Assembly (NCBI GenBank): GCA_003049485.1
Contig: PYST01000015.1
Span: 171,023-235,022 of the forward strand
Source of the DNA: Ophioceras dolichostomum
Taxonomy: Eukaryota > Ascomycota > Sordariomycetes > Magnaporthales > Ophioceraceae
Direction: 5' to 3'
Length of the DNA: 64,000 bases
This document shows positions 47,217 through 58,427 of this stretch, piece after piece. Every line of letters begins with the position of its first letter. Within the stretch, counting starts at the first letter, position 1. The notes under the pieces were generated by a model. That model did no database searches. It was not told where the DNA came from and saw only the letters and a program-made list of their open reading frames with translations. The position numbers and the translations under genes are program-made.

Positions 47217-48524
47217 TCACAGACCTTCATTCCCTAGCTGAGCAGTCCTACCCATCTCCAACTCGGGCTCTACCTGGAGATGACCAGTAGTGAACCAAGA
47301 GACGCCGCCCTCGTCCACCGGTATCAGCCCGCAGAAGGCCAGGCCCGCGCTCATCTGGGTCCTGGACTTCGGGGTGTTGACCGTGACGCGGAGGCCGAGG
47401 TCACAGCAGTTGAGCGAGAAGACCGTGAGCTGTCCGCGGGTCAGCTCCAGGAAGCGGCCCAGCCTGGCGAGGTACGTCGTCATGTCCAGCGTGCTGAGGT
47501 GGGTGAAGCCCACGAAGAGGTCCGGCTGCTGGCGGCGGTGTAGGATCAGGTTCTCGATCTTGTTGGTCCAGTAGACGTAGATGGGCGGGAACATGCCGAA
47601 CTGGAAGCCGTGGAGGATCGTGGGGTCGAGGGCCGCGGGATGCGTTGGTGCTGGAGGAGATGGAGTAGGGGGTGGGGGGATATCGTCAGGGTGGAGTGGA
47701 GGCGCGGTGGTTCTAGCTTCAGCTCCCACTCCCAGTCCGTTCACCTGTGGGGGTACGGGGGAGGCGAAGTCCAGACTGTGGAAGTCTGAGTTCAGAAAGG
47801 TAAGGTCGAGACTAGGCAGAGATTGAGGAGGAGGAGGGGCGTGTGTGGCAGGCACAACTACTCCCGCTCCAGCCCCGTCCACCGGCGCAGATGTGGGAGA
47901 GACGAAGGATAGACGACTCTGGAAGCCATGCGGGAGGTAGAGGTCTGGATCTGGAAGCAGCAATGGAGGAGCAGCAGGACCAGGCGCAAGGGCAGATGGA
48001 GCTGCTCCCACTCCCAATGTGTTCGGCCGCGTCGACGTAGGAGACACGAAATTCGGAGGTGGTGTCCCGCCCATCGTCTGTGAGCTGGCGTCGCTGATCA
48101 TAGTGTCGCTGCGGTATGGCTGTCTGGCAATGTCTTCCCAGTTCGGGAGGGGATTGCCTGTGCGAGTAGGTGGGCGGAGGCCCGGAAGCCGGGGCTCTGA
48201 GAGGGAGTCTGGTAATTTGGCCATGGCAATATCAAGTACCTGGCTGGGCGAAGCTATGATATCGTGGAAGCTGATGCAGGGAGCACAGGGGTGAGGCCTA
48301 GACAGGTAGGCAGTCGGATGAGGATATGAAGGCCGCGTTGGAGAGTATGAGGCTGACCGCTTCATGAAGGCTGGTCTGTCCAGTATTTTATATACGTGTG
48401 TTGTTCTGACAATCGAGCTGCGAGTAGCTGATTGTCCTGCCCTGTTTGACATGTTCACTGCTGCATGGTTTCTCAATACAATGAGGTTGTGAACGCCGGC
48501 TATCACAGTGCGTTGGCAATGCAC
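47217..48524 (-). CDS. Proline-rich protein with three degenerate repeats, unknown function
   Basis: A single-exon ORF of 435 residues. The start may be internal (Met25, Met54 or Met101); the segment from about residue 100 on is the better supported part. Three degenerate repeats of 45-60 residues run about 158-204, 205-250 and 251-310. Each begins F-V/A-S-P (NFVSPTS, SFVSPTS, DFASPVP), continues through a Gly-Ala-Val then Pro-rich stretch and ends near a conserved HGFQ or DFHSL. The C-terminal 125 residues are not repetitive (PPIYVYWTNKIENLILHRR, TTYLARLGRFLELTRG, CDLGLRVTVNTP) and look folded. No signal peptide, membrane segment or known domain was recognised. Uninterrupted coding over 1.3 kb with structured repeats argues for a real gene. 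Confidence 0.6.
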   Translation of the reverse strand: MHCQRTVIAGVHNLIVLRNHAAVNMSNRAGQSATRSSIVRTTHVYKILDRPAFMKRSASYSPTRPSYPHPTAYLSRPHPCAPCISFHDIIASPSQVLDIAMAKLPDSLSEPRLPGLRPPTRTGNPLPNWEDIARQPYRSDTMISDASSQTMGGTPPPNFVSPTSTRPNTLGVGAAPSALAPGPAAPPLLLPDPDLYLPHGFQSRLSFVSPTSAPVDGAGAGVVVPATHAPPPPQSLPSLDLTFLNSDFHSLDFASPVPPQVNGLGVGAEARTTAPPLHPDDIPPPPTPSPPAPTHPAALDPTILHGFQFGMFPPIYVYWTNKIENLILHRRQQPDLFVGFTHLSTLDMTTYLARLGRFLELTRGQLTVFSLNCCDLGLRVTVNTPKSRTQMSAGLAFCGLIPVDEGGVSWFTTGHLQVEPELEMGRTAQLGNEGL

Positions 48525-50445
48525 GCCTAATTTACTGATTAGAACAACGAGGCTCTCTGGAGCTGTACAGGTTTAGAGGACTGGTCAAACGCAGGAGCTG
48601 CCAGTAACCGACTTACAGGGGAAGTGCTTTCTCTCTCGCTTCCTTGCCTCAGGGTGTTTACAGTGAACACAGCCTGATGTAGGTCATCTAGTGCTGTCGG
48701 ATTTTCTGCCGAAAGACATCCCACTGACTGCAGGCTGGGAGCAAACGTTCTCACTGTCCTTTTAATTCAATATCCAGACTAATAACTTCCAATCACTAAA
48801 GGGACTGAAAGTTTACACGTTTGTTTGTTGGTAACGCATGTCATATTCTCTTGTCTGTTCGTTGGTCTAACCCGTTCGGCCGGGATACGAGTTCTGAACG
48901 TGATCAGTAGAGAACGATATTTGAGCCTCCTTCCTGGCTCACTTTTTACTGACTTGCGCTTTCGAATAATTTGACATGGAAAATTCACAGAACAAAGGTG
49001 TTGTAATTCGACTAGCCTCAAGTTATTCTTGTCCGTGAGAAGTACCAATTTTCCCCGAGGATGGTGGTCCAGTACCTTGCTTGGCTCCGCGTTTCGTCTG
49101 TGAATTGGCTGCTGGTAAACTTTCCATGCTGTACGCCAATCCTAGGCGTGTGTCTTTCTTCCTTCCGTGGCGAATTTGCATCTATTTGGTGTAAGAAGAT
49201 AACCTCGACACGGAAAACGGGTGCCACCAGCGCACACATGGCCTGTAAACGGGTGGATGCTATCACACAAGCTGGTGTGCTGCCGAAGATGTTTGCCCAG
49301 ATGTTCGGTTGTGGGGCCGTACGTGATGGTGGTGAACAGGGCGGGCTGGCCCGGCGCTGTATGACCCCACCATCGGGATTTCGGCTCAGGAGAGGAGCTG
49401 AGAAGAGACAAGGAGGACAACGTCCCGAGCCCCGAACCCCGAGGAGTAAGCAAACGTGTCCATGGCCCATCCGATAAATCTGGCATATCTGGCTGCTGCT
49501 GCCTGCGATATCTCTCTGGGAAATATCTGCAGAGGTTTCATTGGATCGTCAACTATGGCCCATGTTCGTGGTGCGCAGGGCCGCGTCAGATAACACATTG
49601 CGATAATCTTTCAAGCTTCACCTTTGCTGCAGCCTGGAGACAGTCAACGCGCATCCCAGTCATTTTGGTATGAACACGTTTTCTCTATCAACTGGGAAGA
49701 TTCTGAGGCCAGAGATGAAGATATATATGATAAACCAAACAGGCGAGCGACTACGTAACTGAGGTGCTCTGTTTTGTTCCATGTGATAGTTTCTCTCTAA
49801 CATTTCTTTGTCTCAAAGCATCCCATGAGATCGCCACAAACAGGTTAACCTCAAGATCTCTCTCTCTCTCTACTCGGCCTCCCCAGCCATCTTATCTTCA
49901 CATAGAGGCACCCCTGCCGATGACGTACGGCGTCTCAGCACGACTCAGCTGAGCTTCAGGCGACCCTGCAGGCCCGTGCCCCCCATCACCTCCCACTTTC
50001 CTGTGCGACAGCGATTTTAGGTTAGCGGCAATTGGCATTTGACAGTGGGATTTCGGAACCCCGTGCGGCGGTAAGCTCCCCAAGCAATAAGTCCTGGCAT
50101 TCTCACATGGCCGGCGTGGGCACGGCTGGCGGGTGGTGGGGTAGTGAGTGTCAGTGTTGGAAGAGGGGCTGAATGGGACGGATGTGCCTTATGACCATGC
50201 GCTGAGCGGGACCAGCCCACCCCATCTGACAGGATCTCCCCCATAATTGGAACCTCCAAACCAGGTACAACCAACACCTGAACCAAACGACACCTCTGTT
50301 TGCTCGTCCATCCTGCCCTCCTATTTCTTCTTCCAGACCAAACCTCCATAAGAGTTTGGGCGACTGCATTTGAAAATACTGGATTCTACTTTTTATTCTT
50401 TCATCTTCTCCAACGACGAGGTCTCCTCGTCAAAATCTATTCGCG
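48525..50445. other. Divergent intergenic region without a recognised gene
   Basis: 1.9 kb. ORFs on both strands at 49018-49486 overlap and have no domain. A CT microsatellite lies at 49858-49872. Pyrimidine-rich sequence at 50380-50440 is probably the 5' UTR of the next gene. Confidence 0.5.
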
Positions 50446-51924
50446 ATGGTCTTCGACGTATTCCCAAACCTGGTATCGTGCGTCACCCAATCTTCCCCAC
50501 ATTGAACCCCTCTGTCCCCTCTCTGCTAGCCTCTCCTATCTCTCTCGCTCCCGTCTTCCAACGGCTGTGGAGATGCGCGCCGGCCGGTCGTTGAGCAGTA
50601 GCTAACCAAGAAACGCGCGCCGTTGTCGCAGCTCTATCGCGTCTTTCCTCTTCCCCCTTTTCGCTTCCTACAAGGCCCTCAACACGTCCGACCCGGCTCA
50701 GTTGACGCCATGGCTGATGTACTGGGTCGTGCTCGCCTGCACGCTGCTGGTTGAGTCGTGGACAGAGTGGATTCTCATCTGGTAAGTTTTAGGTCGCAAG
50801 CAAGCATGCACTGCGCACAAGGTCTTGTTCACCTTCAGAGAGATAGAACGTTTCAACAAAACGGAGGCCCAGAGAGTTCTAACGATTCTGACCCCTAAAA
50901 CCCGTGGCACAGGGTCCCCTTCTACGCCTACATCCGCCTCTTCTTCCTCCTCTACCTGGTCCTGCCCCAGACGCAGGGCGCCCGCATCATCTACCAGACG
51001 CACCTGCACCCCTACCTGCGCGAGAACGAGGCGGCGATCGACGACTTCATCTCGTCGGCGCACGACCGCATGCGCGCCGCGGGCATGGCCTACCTCAAGC
51101 GCGCGATCGAGTACCTCAAGACTAAGGTCCTTGGCATGCCGCCCGAGCCCGAGCAGCCCCCCGCGTACTCGTCCTCCGCCTCCCCCTCCTCCGGCGGACA
51201 GTCGTACACCCAAAGCCTCCTCGCCCGGTTTAGCCTGCCGGCCGCTCGCTGGTCCGCCATGGCCGGGACCGCCGCGCCGGGCACGGGAGCGGGAGCGGGA
51301 GCGGGCGGCGCTAACGCCGCCGCGACCGACTTCTACAACCTGCTCGCCGGCACTGTGAGCGCCGCCCTCGGCGGTGCGGCGGTGTCTAGGTCGGCAGCCC
51401 CGGCTGGCGCTGGTGGCAGCGGCCTGATACCGAGCCACGTCGGCGAGGCCGACAAGGCCAGCTTCATCGCCACGCAGCGCGAGCGCCTCACCACGCTCCT
51501 GGCCGCGCTGGACCGCGAGGCCGCGCAGCTTTCTTCTTCCTCTTCGGCGTCCCGGGAGGCGGCGGAGAGTAGTAGCCGCAGTAATACCGGAGGAGGAGCG
51601 GATAACACGCCGCTCCCCACGGCGGCGAACCCGTGGGATTCGTACAGCCAGGCGAGCAGCGAGTCGACGCACCCGTCGAGCGGCCTGAGCAAGTCGCGCA
51701 GCGAGCAGGACTTCGAAAAGATCGAGGCTGAGAGCGGCGCTGACGATGACGACGACGACGGCGAGGCTGGAACCGTTCGGCGCCGCGCGGCTGGTGGCAG
51801 CGGCGGCGGTGGCGGCGGCGGCTGGCTGCCCTGGGGCTGGGGAGGCTCCGGCTCCGGCCCTAGCTCCGGCGCGGGTGATGGTGATGGTGGCGATGTAGGC
51901 CGGAGCTCGGGCGTGGAGAAGTAG
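50446..51924 (+). CDS. TB2/DP1/HVA22 (REEP/Yop1) family ER membrane protein with long tail
   Basis: Exons 50446-50477, 50632-50781 and 50913-51924 are in phase and give 397 residues. The first exon codes only MVFDVFPNLV plus part of a Ser; the donor GTGCGT rather than the earlier GTATCG keeps frame. The TB2/DP1/HVA22 domain covers about residues 10-110: paired hydrophobic hairpins IASFLFPLFASYKAL, WLMYWVVLACTLLVESWTEW and VPFYAYIRLFFLLYLVLPQT, then GARIIYQTHLHPYL. Such proteins bend and shape tubular ER membranes. Typical Yop1 is about 170-180 residues; this one adds about 250 residues of Ala/Gly/Ser-rich sequence with a helical patch (ATQRERLTTLLAALDREAAQ), an acidic run of Asp and a Gly-Trp tail. 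It is therefore the longer fungal HVA22-domain protein rather than Yop1 itself (inference). Confidence 0.9.
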
Positions 51925-52902
51925 AGACGTGCCTTTCTCCTCGGGTTTGCGGCGCCGCCGCCGCCTCCAGTGAGCCAGTGATGGTCCGGACGGGTGGGAT
52001 CTGGAGTTTGTTGTTTGTTGGTGTTGAATGGATCTGTCTTCGGTTCTTTATTTCTCCCCATACGGAGTTTGTTAGGATTTTAGTAGGCTCTCTTCCTCTT
52101 TTTCTCGGATGACATAGGGGGAAAACAAACAGGCGGGATTATTAGACCTGGCCGCAAGGAGGGAGTTTCTCGTATCATCCTCGCTTAGTGCCTTAGGGGG
52201 ATCTCGGAGATAAAACAGCCCGTCTTTCGGCTCGAACATACCGCAGCAGCAGCAGCAGTAACAGCAACCACAGCAGCTAATTTCAATGTATGTTAGCCAG
52301 TCACCAAGCACTCGTGTTAGGCGACGACCACCTCCACTCTTTAGAGTAGACCCTATTATCTTCAGGCCAAACATACGTTACGGCAACTAGGTAGCGTAGT
52401 AAATACCACTTTAGGCCTCACTACCTATCAGAACAAGGGGTGGGATGATGGGTGATGCCTACTCCCCGCTCTATATAGAACAACCCGTCTATTGTACAGA
52501 TTACAGTTGGCAATATGATGACAAAGGAAAGTAGAGAAAAGATGCGAGCTTGCCGAAGATCGAATTCGGCCTCACAAGGGGTATACACGGGATGTAACGA
52601 GATGCGCCCTCTGGCGCAAATCGAGATAATCCGGCTTTTCTTTTGGGTTCCAGCACTGGCTCGGCGGCTCGTCCGGGTAAGGTCTATTCCCAAGAAGGGG
52701 AGTGTATCTGCCATCGCACGCGCTAGCTCAAAACCGCATATAGTCCCCGGGACCTCAGAATAGCGGATATCTCCAAGGACAATGACTAACGTAGTAGGGT
52801 GGTCTCGAGAGGTACTGGACTAGTCAAGCCTTCAGGTGGCCATTCCAGACCGTCGTTATCTCAAATCTCTCAAGTCTCTCCAGCGTTGCTTCGGCCGTTC
52901 CC
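51925..52902. other. Convergent intergenic region
   Basis: 978 bp between convergent 3' ends. A CAG/AGC trinucleotide-like stretch lies at 52241-52260. No gene was recognised. Confidence 0.5.
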
Positions 52903-53988
52903 TCACGACTTCTTGTAAGGATAGGTGGGATCCCCGTCCTTGCGGATCCAGACCTGTCGCTTCTTCTTGTTGACGACGTGCTCGACCCAGACCTCCTTGG
53001 CGTGCTCCTTCTTGAACTCGCGGATGAAGCGCGGGTCCCACAGCTCCGAGCCGATGCCCAGGTCCTTGCAGCAGCGCATCAGCGCGTTCGACTTGCAGCC
53101 CTCGCCCGCGGTGGGGATCGACTCGTCGCTGAAGTACTGGCACTCGCCGCGCGCCTGGGCCACGAATCTGATTTGTTTTGTCGCCACGGAGGTTGGAGTG
53201 TTTTGTTAGCAGGAGTATCCAAGGATGAAGAAGATACATTGCTGTCAGGGAAGGTAATTGGAAGGGATCCGAGAATTGTCGTACCGGCCGTGCGCGACGA
53301 GCGCGTACTCCCTCGTGACAACTTTCTCTCCCACAATCAGGTCTCCGCGGGGTGCCAGTCCCCAGCCACCCGGACCGAAGGCGCGGTTCAATATGCGGCG
53401 GTACTTGATCTCGGGGAGGTAGATGATCCCGTCGGGCTTCACCTCGACGTCCTGGGGGTCCAGGGGCGCCATGAGGATGGCGGCCGCCTCGGAGCTGAAG
53501 GGGGTCTGGGCGAGGCCGTGGTACGACTCCGACCAGTTTATTGAGGCGTCACCACCGCCATTGGAGGAGCCAGATAGCGTCGACGCGAAGGGCGAGGGCT
53601 CTTGGACGTGCGGGAAAGAGGAGGACAGGGTGGCCTTAGGCGCAGGCGGGATCGCGGCTTGGGGGTCGAGCACGACCTTCTCGGGGTCGAGCCCCTCGAC
53701 GAACTCTGCTACTGTCTGCGGGGGCTTGTTGGTCGCAGGTGGTATTCCAGAGGCTTGAGCAGCGGGTATCCTCCGATTCGAATTTGGCGCGCTCGACTTG
53801 GCCCCGGCTGATATGGACCTGGCCAGCGTGGCTTTTGCAGCCGTCGAGGCGGTCTTGGAGGCCGCAACGGGCTTCGAGTAGCTCACGAATCGGCGTGGCG
53901 TCTGGGGAGTCAGCGACCGGAACGGCGACAAGCATGGGCGAAGCGGCCGAAGCGCGGGGGCGACTCGGGCTGCCATTTGGAGGTGCAC
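52903..53988 (-). CDS. mgm101: Mitochondrial genome maintenance protein MGM101
   Basis: Exons 53988-53285 and 53167-52903 (intron 53284-53168, GTACGA...AATCAG) give 322 residues. The first start gives MHLQMAARVAP; the second Met (53976) starts directly with an Arg/Pro-rich, acid-free presequence and may be the true start. The conserved core is intact: NWSESYHGLAQTPFSSEAA, DPQDVEVKPDGIIYLPEIKY, FGPGGWGLAPRG, then across the splice to FVAQARGECQYF, CKSNALMRCCKDLGIGSELW and a basic end YPYKKS. Mgm101 is a Rad52-like single-strand annealing protein of the mitochondrial nucleoid needed for mtDNA maintenance. The low-complexity region of about 130 residues between presequence and core is normal for fungi. 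COA4, another mitochondrial gene, is next upstream on the same strand. Confidence 0.95.
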
Positions 53989-54296
53989 GGGGTGGCTGGA
54001 TAGAGGCAGGAGCGAGGTACGGCGTGAGTCGGATAGATGTTCACGTCCCGAAATTTTGGGTTCACATATGGATCAATGACATGGGTGGGGCGTCTGATGC
54101 TGCAAAGGAGCTTGGGCCACCAACGGTGATATGATAGCGCGTGACAGACAGCGCTGCCGCGTCTTCGGTGCTGTGTCTTGGATGGGAATCATTGATTCTC
54201 CTCTTGAGCAGGGTGAAATCGTACATAGTATACAGTAGTTGTGGCTATAGATACATCGCTTGAGCTTAGAAGCTTCCAGGAGGTCCCTTTCACTCC
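53989..54296. other. Intergenic, MGM101 promoter
   Basis: 308 bp between the COA4 stop and the MGM101 start, both on the minus strand. No further feature was seen. Confidence 0.5.
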
Positions 54297-54891
54297 TTAC
54301 TTCTCGGCGTCTTTGGTCTGGGTCCGCTTGTCGTTGTCGTGCGCTTTCCAACACGCCCTGAACCGTTCCATCTGCTCATCATCGAACTCACAAGAGCTTC
54401 ATCAGTAATGCGTCTACTTTCGACAAGCCTCCGGACATTCCAATAGCCCTAGATAGTGACAGAGATGGAATCTAGCTGTAGACACACATACCTCCTCTCT
54501 ACACTGTCTCCAATCGCGTTTTTCGTAGTGGCAGTCCGTGAGCGCCATGTTCTCGTCTTTGCAGCCACAATGTCAGGTGTTCTTCGTCCACTTGTCCGGA
54601 CCTAAGAGTTCACACGCTTGAAGTGGATAAAGAAAAAGTGAGGAAACACTCACCTGCACAGCCGGTGCTGAAGATGCGTTTGTCCCTGCCAGAAAACGTG
54701 AAAAGCAAGGTCAGAAAAGCTCGAGCTCAGCTGAGCTCTCGGGGATCCGAAGGTGGTCCGGTCCATTGACGTGACACCCGAGACTTCACGATTTGCGTTG
54801 CTGGGTTATCTGCTCACCACTCATCCGGCTCATCATCGTCTTGGTCGGCCTCGGCGGCCTTCTTTTCTGTCTCTTTTTCTTCTTTCGACAT
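54297..54891 (-). CDS. coa4: Cytochrome c oxidase assembly factor Coa4 (twin CX9C)
   Basis: Four exons, 54891-54818, 54685-54654, 54556-54492 and 54371-54297, are in phase and give 81 residues. The protein starts MSKEEKETEKKAAEAD, then an acidic stretch DDDEPDEWD. The twin CX9C motif is rebuilt by splicing: CADENMALTDC (its first part from exon 2) and, after it, CHYEKRDWRQC. The downstream FRACW and basic tail match Coa4 (CHCHD8/Cmc3). It is a small protein of the mitochondrial intermembrane space, oxidatively folded by Mia40 and needed for complex IV assembly. Two exons are only 32 and 65 nt. The third acceptor is AAG (GCAAAG). The upstream in-frame ATG at 55041 exists, but MSKEEK fits family lengths. 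It is divergent from biotin ligase. Confidence 0.85.
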
Positions 54892-55176
54892 CTTATTAAA
54901 AGCTGTGGGCCGAGTCACCTCTCTGCTCCTAAGAAGAAAGTGTTTTTCGTTGAGCTGTTGAGTTAAGTGTTGGGTGTTCGGACGTGTTGGGGTCAGCACA
55001 ACAGGTTCAATAGCACTGTCTGGTGATCCTGGAGTGGACAATCGTTAGCGGAGCCCGTGCTGCCTCAGCTCATATCCGGTGCCCCAAAACATCTGACAGT
55101 GAGGCTATTTCACCCTCTACAACCACTGAAAATCACTCAAGTCGACGACCGGCAAGATTGCCTCGTGTTCGCCAGC
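54892..55176. promoter_or_regulatory. Bidirectional promoter region (coa4 / bpl1)
   Basis: 285 bp between divergent start codons, so both promoters must overlap here. No defined site is claimed. Confidence 0.5.
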
Positions 55177-57563
55177 ATGGCGCCCAGAAAGTTAAATGTC
55201 CTTGTTTATTCAGGTATGAGCGACCCCACTAAAATCGCCTTGGATTTGCTCTCATCACCCACTCACCCCTAAACTTGTGCTAACAATCCCCAAAAAGGCC
55301 CCGGGTCGACGGTTGAATCTGTGAAGCATGCGCTATACACGCTGCGACGGCTGCTTGCGCCTAACTATGCCGTCTTCACAATCGCCGAGTCGGCTATCCT
55401 CAAAGAGCCGTGGCAGTCGACGTGTGCCCTGCTGGTGATGCCAGGCGGTGCCGACTTGGGCTACTGCCGCGTGCTGAACGGGGAGGGCAACGCGAAGATC
55501 TCGGCCTTTGTTCGGGCCGGCGGCAGGTACCTCGGCCTCTGCGCGGGCGGCTACTACGGCAGTGCCCGGTGCGAGTTTGAGGTCGGCCACAGGGCTCTGG
55601 AGGTCATCGGACGCAGGGAGCTCGGCTTCTTCCCGGGCACCTGTCGCGGTGGCGCCTTCAAAGGCTTTCGCTACCACAGCGAGGCTGGAGCCCGCGCCGC
55701 AACCCTCGATGTGCGGCGGGATGGGCCCTTTGCCGAACTCCCCGAGACTGTGTGCAGCTACTATAATGGCGGCGGCGTATTCGTCGACGCTGCCACAGTC
55801 GATCCGGCCGCCGTCCAGGTGCTTGCCGAGTATGCTGATGAGATCGATGTGGACGGCGGCCAAGGGAAGGCTGCTGTGGTGCACGTATGCACCGGCAACA
55901 ATGGCCAAGTCCTGCTTATGGGCCCACATCTAGAGTACGTCGAACCCGAGTTGTCGCTGTGCTGAACCTGTAGTACTGTAGTATCCGCAAAGCCTTGTTG
56001 CCTTATTGACCTGATGACATCCTCTCAACTCCTAGATTCGCCCATGCGCTTCTCTCGCCTCAGCCTGCCGTCCCGGGTTACGACGGCATGATCAACGCAT
56101 TGGCAGCCGATGAGCCGGCACGCATAGCCTTCTTGAAGGCCTGCCTCGCTCACATCGGCCTCGATATCTCACAGGACTCAGCAGGTGGCGGCGGAAGCGG
56201 CGGCGGCGTACCGTCTCTGTCCTCCCTGCACTTGACGTCCGCTGAGCCGCAATATGTGGGCGAGCTGCTCCACTCTCTGGGCGATCTCATCACTAAAGAC
56301 AGTTCCGGCACAGAAACCATCAGCGCGGGGACCAACACGTTCCGTCTTGTGAATCCGGATGCTACGTCGACCAACACGGAGCGGATTCACCCGGCCACGG
56401 TCGATGGCGCTGGCGACGTCGACGGCAGCAAAGAGCCGCCGAGCGATCTCAGGCTCTATGCTCACGAAAACGACTGGCCGGGACCCAGGGACACGCCGTC
56501 CTTCAACCACCATGCATACTACGCCACCCTCAACGAGAACCGCAAAAAGGAGACAGACGCGTACGACTGGGGCGATGCTCTCATCTATGGGGAGGTACTT
56601 ACCAGCACAAACACGTTACTAGAGCAGTAAGCGGATTTAGGACGAGGTCCATGGGGTTACGATCCAGAATATTCCACGTTACTGACCAACTGCTGGGCTA
56701 GGAACCCGAAGCTGCTAGCTAAGTTGCCGTCAGGCTTCACCGTCACAGCAACCACGCAAATCGCGGGCCGAGGGCGAGGCAGCAACGTGTGGATCGCGCC
56801 GCCAGGACAACTGATCTTCTCTACCGTCATCAGCCACGCCGCCAATCTCGCCGCCACCCGACCTATAGTGTTCATCCAGTACCTCGCCGCTGTTGCCATC
56901 GTTGAGGCAGTCCAGGGCTACGACGTGGGATACAAGAAGCTGCCTGTGAAGCTCAAATGGCCCAACGATATCTGTGAGTGTCTTCTTTCCTGGCCATTCA
57001 CCGACTAATACCCATCAAACTGGACTGAGACTGACAGAACCGCCTGTTGTTTGTGCAAAGACTGCCGTGAGCCAGGTCAAACGTCAGGGGCACCTCCCTC
57101 CTACGTCAAGATCGGCGGGATGCTGTCCAACTGCTCCTACAGCGAAGGCAACTACCAAGTCGTGCTGGGGATCGGGATCAACACGTCGAACCGGCGGCCG
57201 ACGACCTCGCTCGACGCCCTCGCAGCCGAGGCGGGCTTGCCTCCCTTCCGGGTCGAGAAGCTGCTGGCCCGCCTGGTGTCGCGGCTCGAGGTCCTCTACC
57301 GCAAGTTCCTCCGCGAGGGGTTCCAAGACGGCGGGAGCCTCATGGCCAGCTACTGCAGCCACTGGCTCCACTCCGACCAGGTCGTCACGCTCGAGTCGGA
57401 GGGTGGCGTCAGGATACGCATCATGGGCATCACGTCCAACTGGGGCCTGCTCTACGGACGGGAGCTCGGACCTGACAACAGGCCCACGGGCAAGACGTGG
57501 GCACTGCAGAGCGACGAGAACAGCTTCGATTTCTGGAAGGGGCTCATCAAGCGAAAGCTCTAA
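55177..57563 (+). CDS. bpl1: Biotin--protein ligase (holocarboxylase synthetase)
   Basis: Exons 55177-55213, 55298-55934, 56036-56626, 56702-56973 and 57061-57563 are in phase and give 679 residues. The N-terminal half is the glutamine-amidotransferase-like BPL_N domain (NVLVYSGPGSTVESVKHAL, VMPGGADLGYCR, GLCAGGYYG). The C-terminal half is the catalytic BPL domain: EVLTSTNTLLEQN, the biotin/AMP loop TTQIAGRGRGSNVW, KLPVKLKWPNDI and KIGGMLSNCSY, then VVLGIGINTSNRRP and a BPL_C region. It adenylates biotin and attaches it to acetyl-CoA, pyruvate and other carboxylases in the cytosol. The last intron uses the acceptor GCAAAG; other acceptors give a stop or break the motif. A Gly/Ser-rich linker follows the first domain. 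Size agrees with yeast Bpl1. Confidence 0.95.
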
Positions 57564-57694
57564 GCAAGGAGGCATGTGTGATCAGAGGCGTGACTGAGGG
57601 TTTGGAGGAGCGCCATCACGACGTCTTGTTGCTCAATTCGTCATTACTTTCTCACTTTTTTTTCCACTCACAAAACATTGTTCTTGTCACAAAG

Positions 57695-58093
57695 ATGGCC
57701 CTGACAGCATTGTCTCGGGAAAGGGAAAAGAGAGAACCTAAACAACGGCCAAAATATAGGGAAGGAATAGACAATGTGTGTCCACCAAGTGTGCGCGCGG
57801 CAACATCAAGACTTCACGAAGGGGTCGCTGTAGGGCCAGGAGTGCATCCCGTTTCTTCACCAAGCCCAGGCTCGCCTGTAGCCATACCTCCGATTCCAAC
57901 ACCGGCTCTTCCGGAGTCAGACTCCGGATTCATTGACAGCCCTGGTCCTCCCCGTCAAGTTGTCCGGCCTTTGTCTGGAATCATGCCTCCAACAACTCCG
58001 ACCCCGGCCCTTCCGAAGCCAGACTCAGGAGTCATATGCAGCCCTGATGGTGCACAGGAAAGTGAGAAGAAACAAAAGCTGGCACCGTCGTAG
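57695..58093 (+). CDS. Tentative Pro/Ser-rich small protein
   Basis: ORF of 132 residues starting MALTALSREREKREPKQ. It contains two related units, PTPALPESDSGFIDSPG and PTPALPKPDSGVICSPD, that reflect degenerate DNA repeats continuing past the stop. A third, shorter unit is at about 58165-58210. No domain, signal or intron was seen, and the repeats could be non-coding. Low support. Confidence 0.25.
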   Translation: MALTALSREREKREPKQRPKYREGIDNVCPPSVRAATSRLHEGVAVGPGVHPVSSPSPGSPVAIPPIPTPALPESDSGFIDSPGPPRQVVRPLSGIMPPTTPTPALPKPDSGVICSPDGAQESEKKQKLAPS

Positions 58094-58427
58094 TCGCCGT
58101 CGTCGTCATGCAGCCATACATCAATAATTCCCAGCCATGGCTCCTCCCAGTGAACTTCTCCCGCCTTTGTCTGGCGTCATGACTTCGACTCCAACTTCGA
58201 CCCCGTGAGAGGGCCTAAGGCTGATGTGAATAGTCGTTTCGTTGTAGAAGTGTGAGTGAAGCACTACAACCCCGGGCCTTTCGGTCCCATTGCCAAGTTG
58301 TTAAGTTCAGTTGTTAGGCCTTTGGAGTTATGACGCCGTGGCTAACTCTGACCTCTACCCATGAGAAGGTCAGAGATTGATATAAATAACCGTTTCGGTC
58401 TCTACGGCCTGCCGGACGGCCGTAGCC

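Noticed and set aside
49018..49486. Overlapping ORFs of 114-150 codons on both strands
   Set aside because: Mutually overlapping, cysteine-scattered frames without splice sites or domains.
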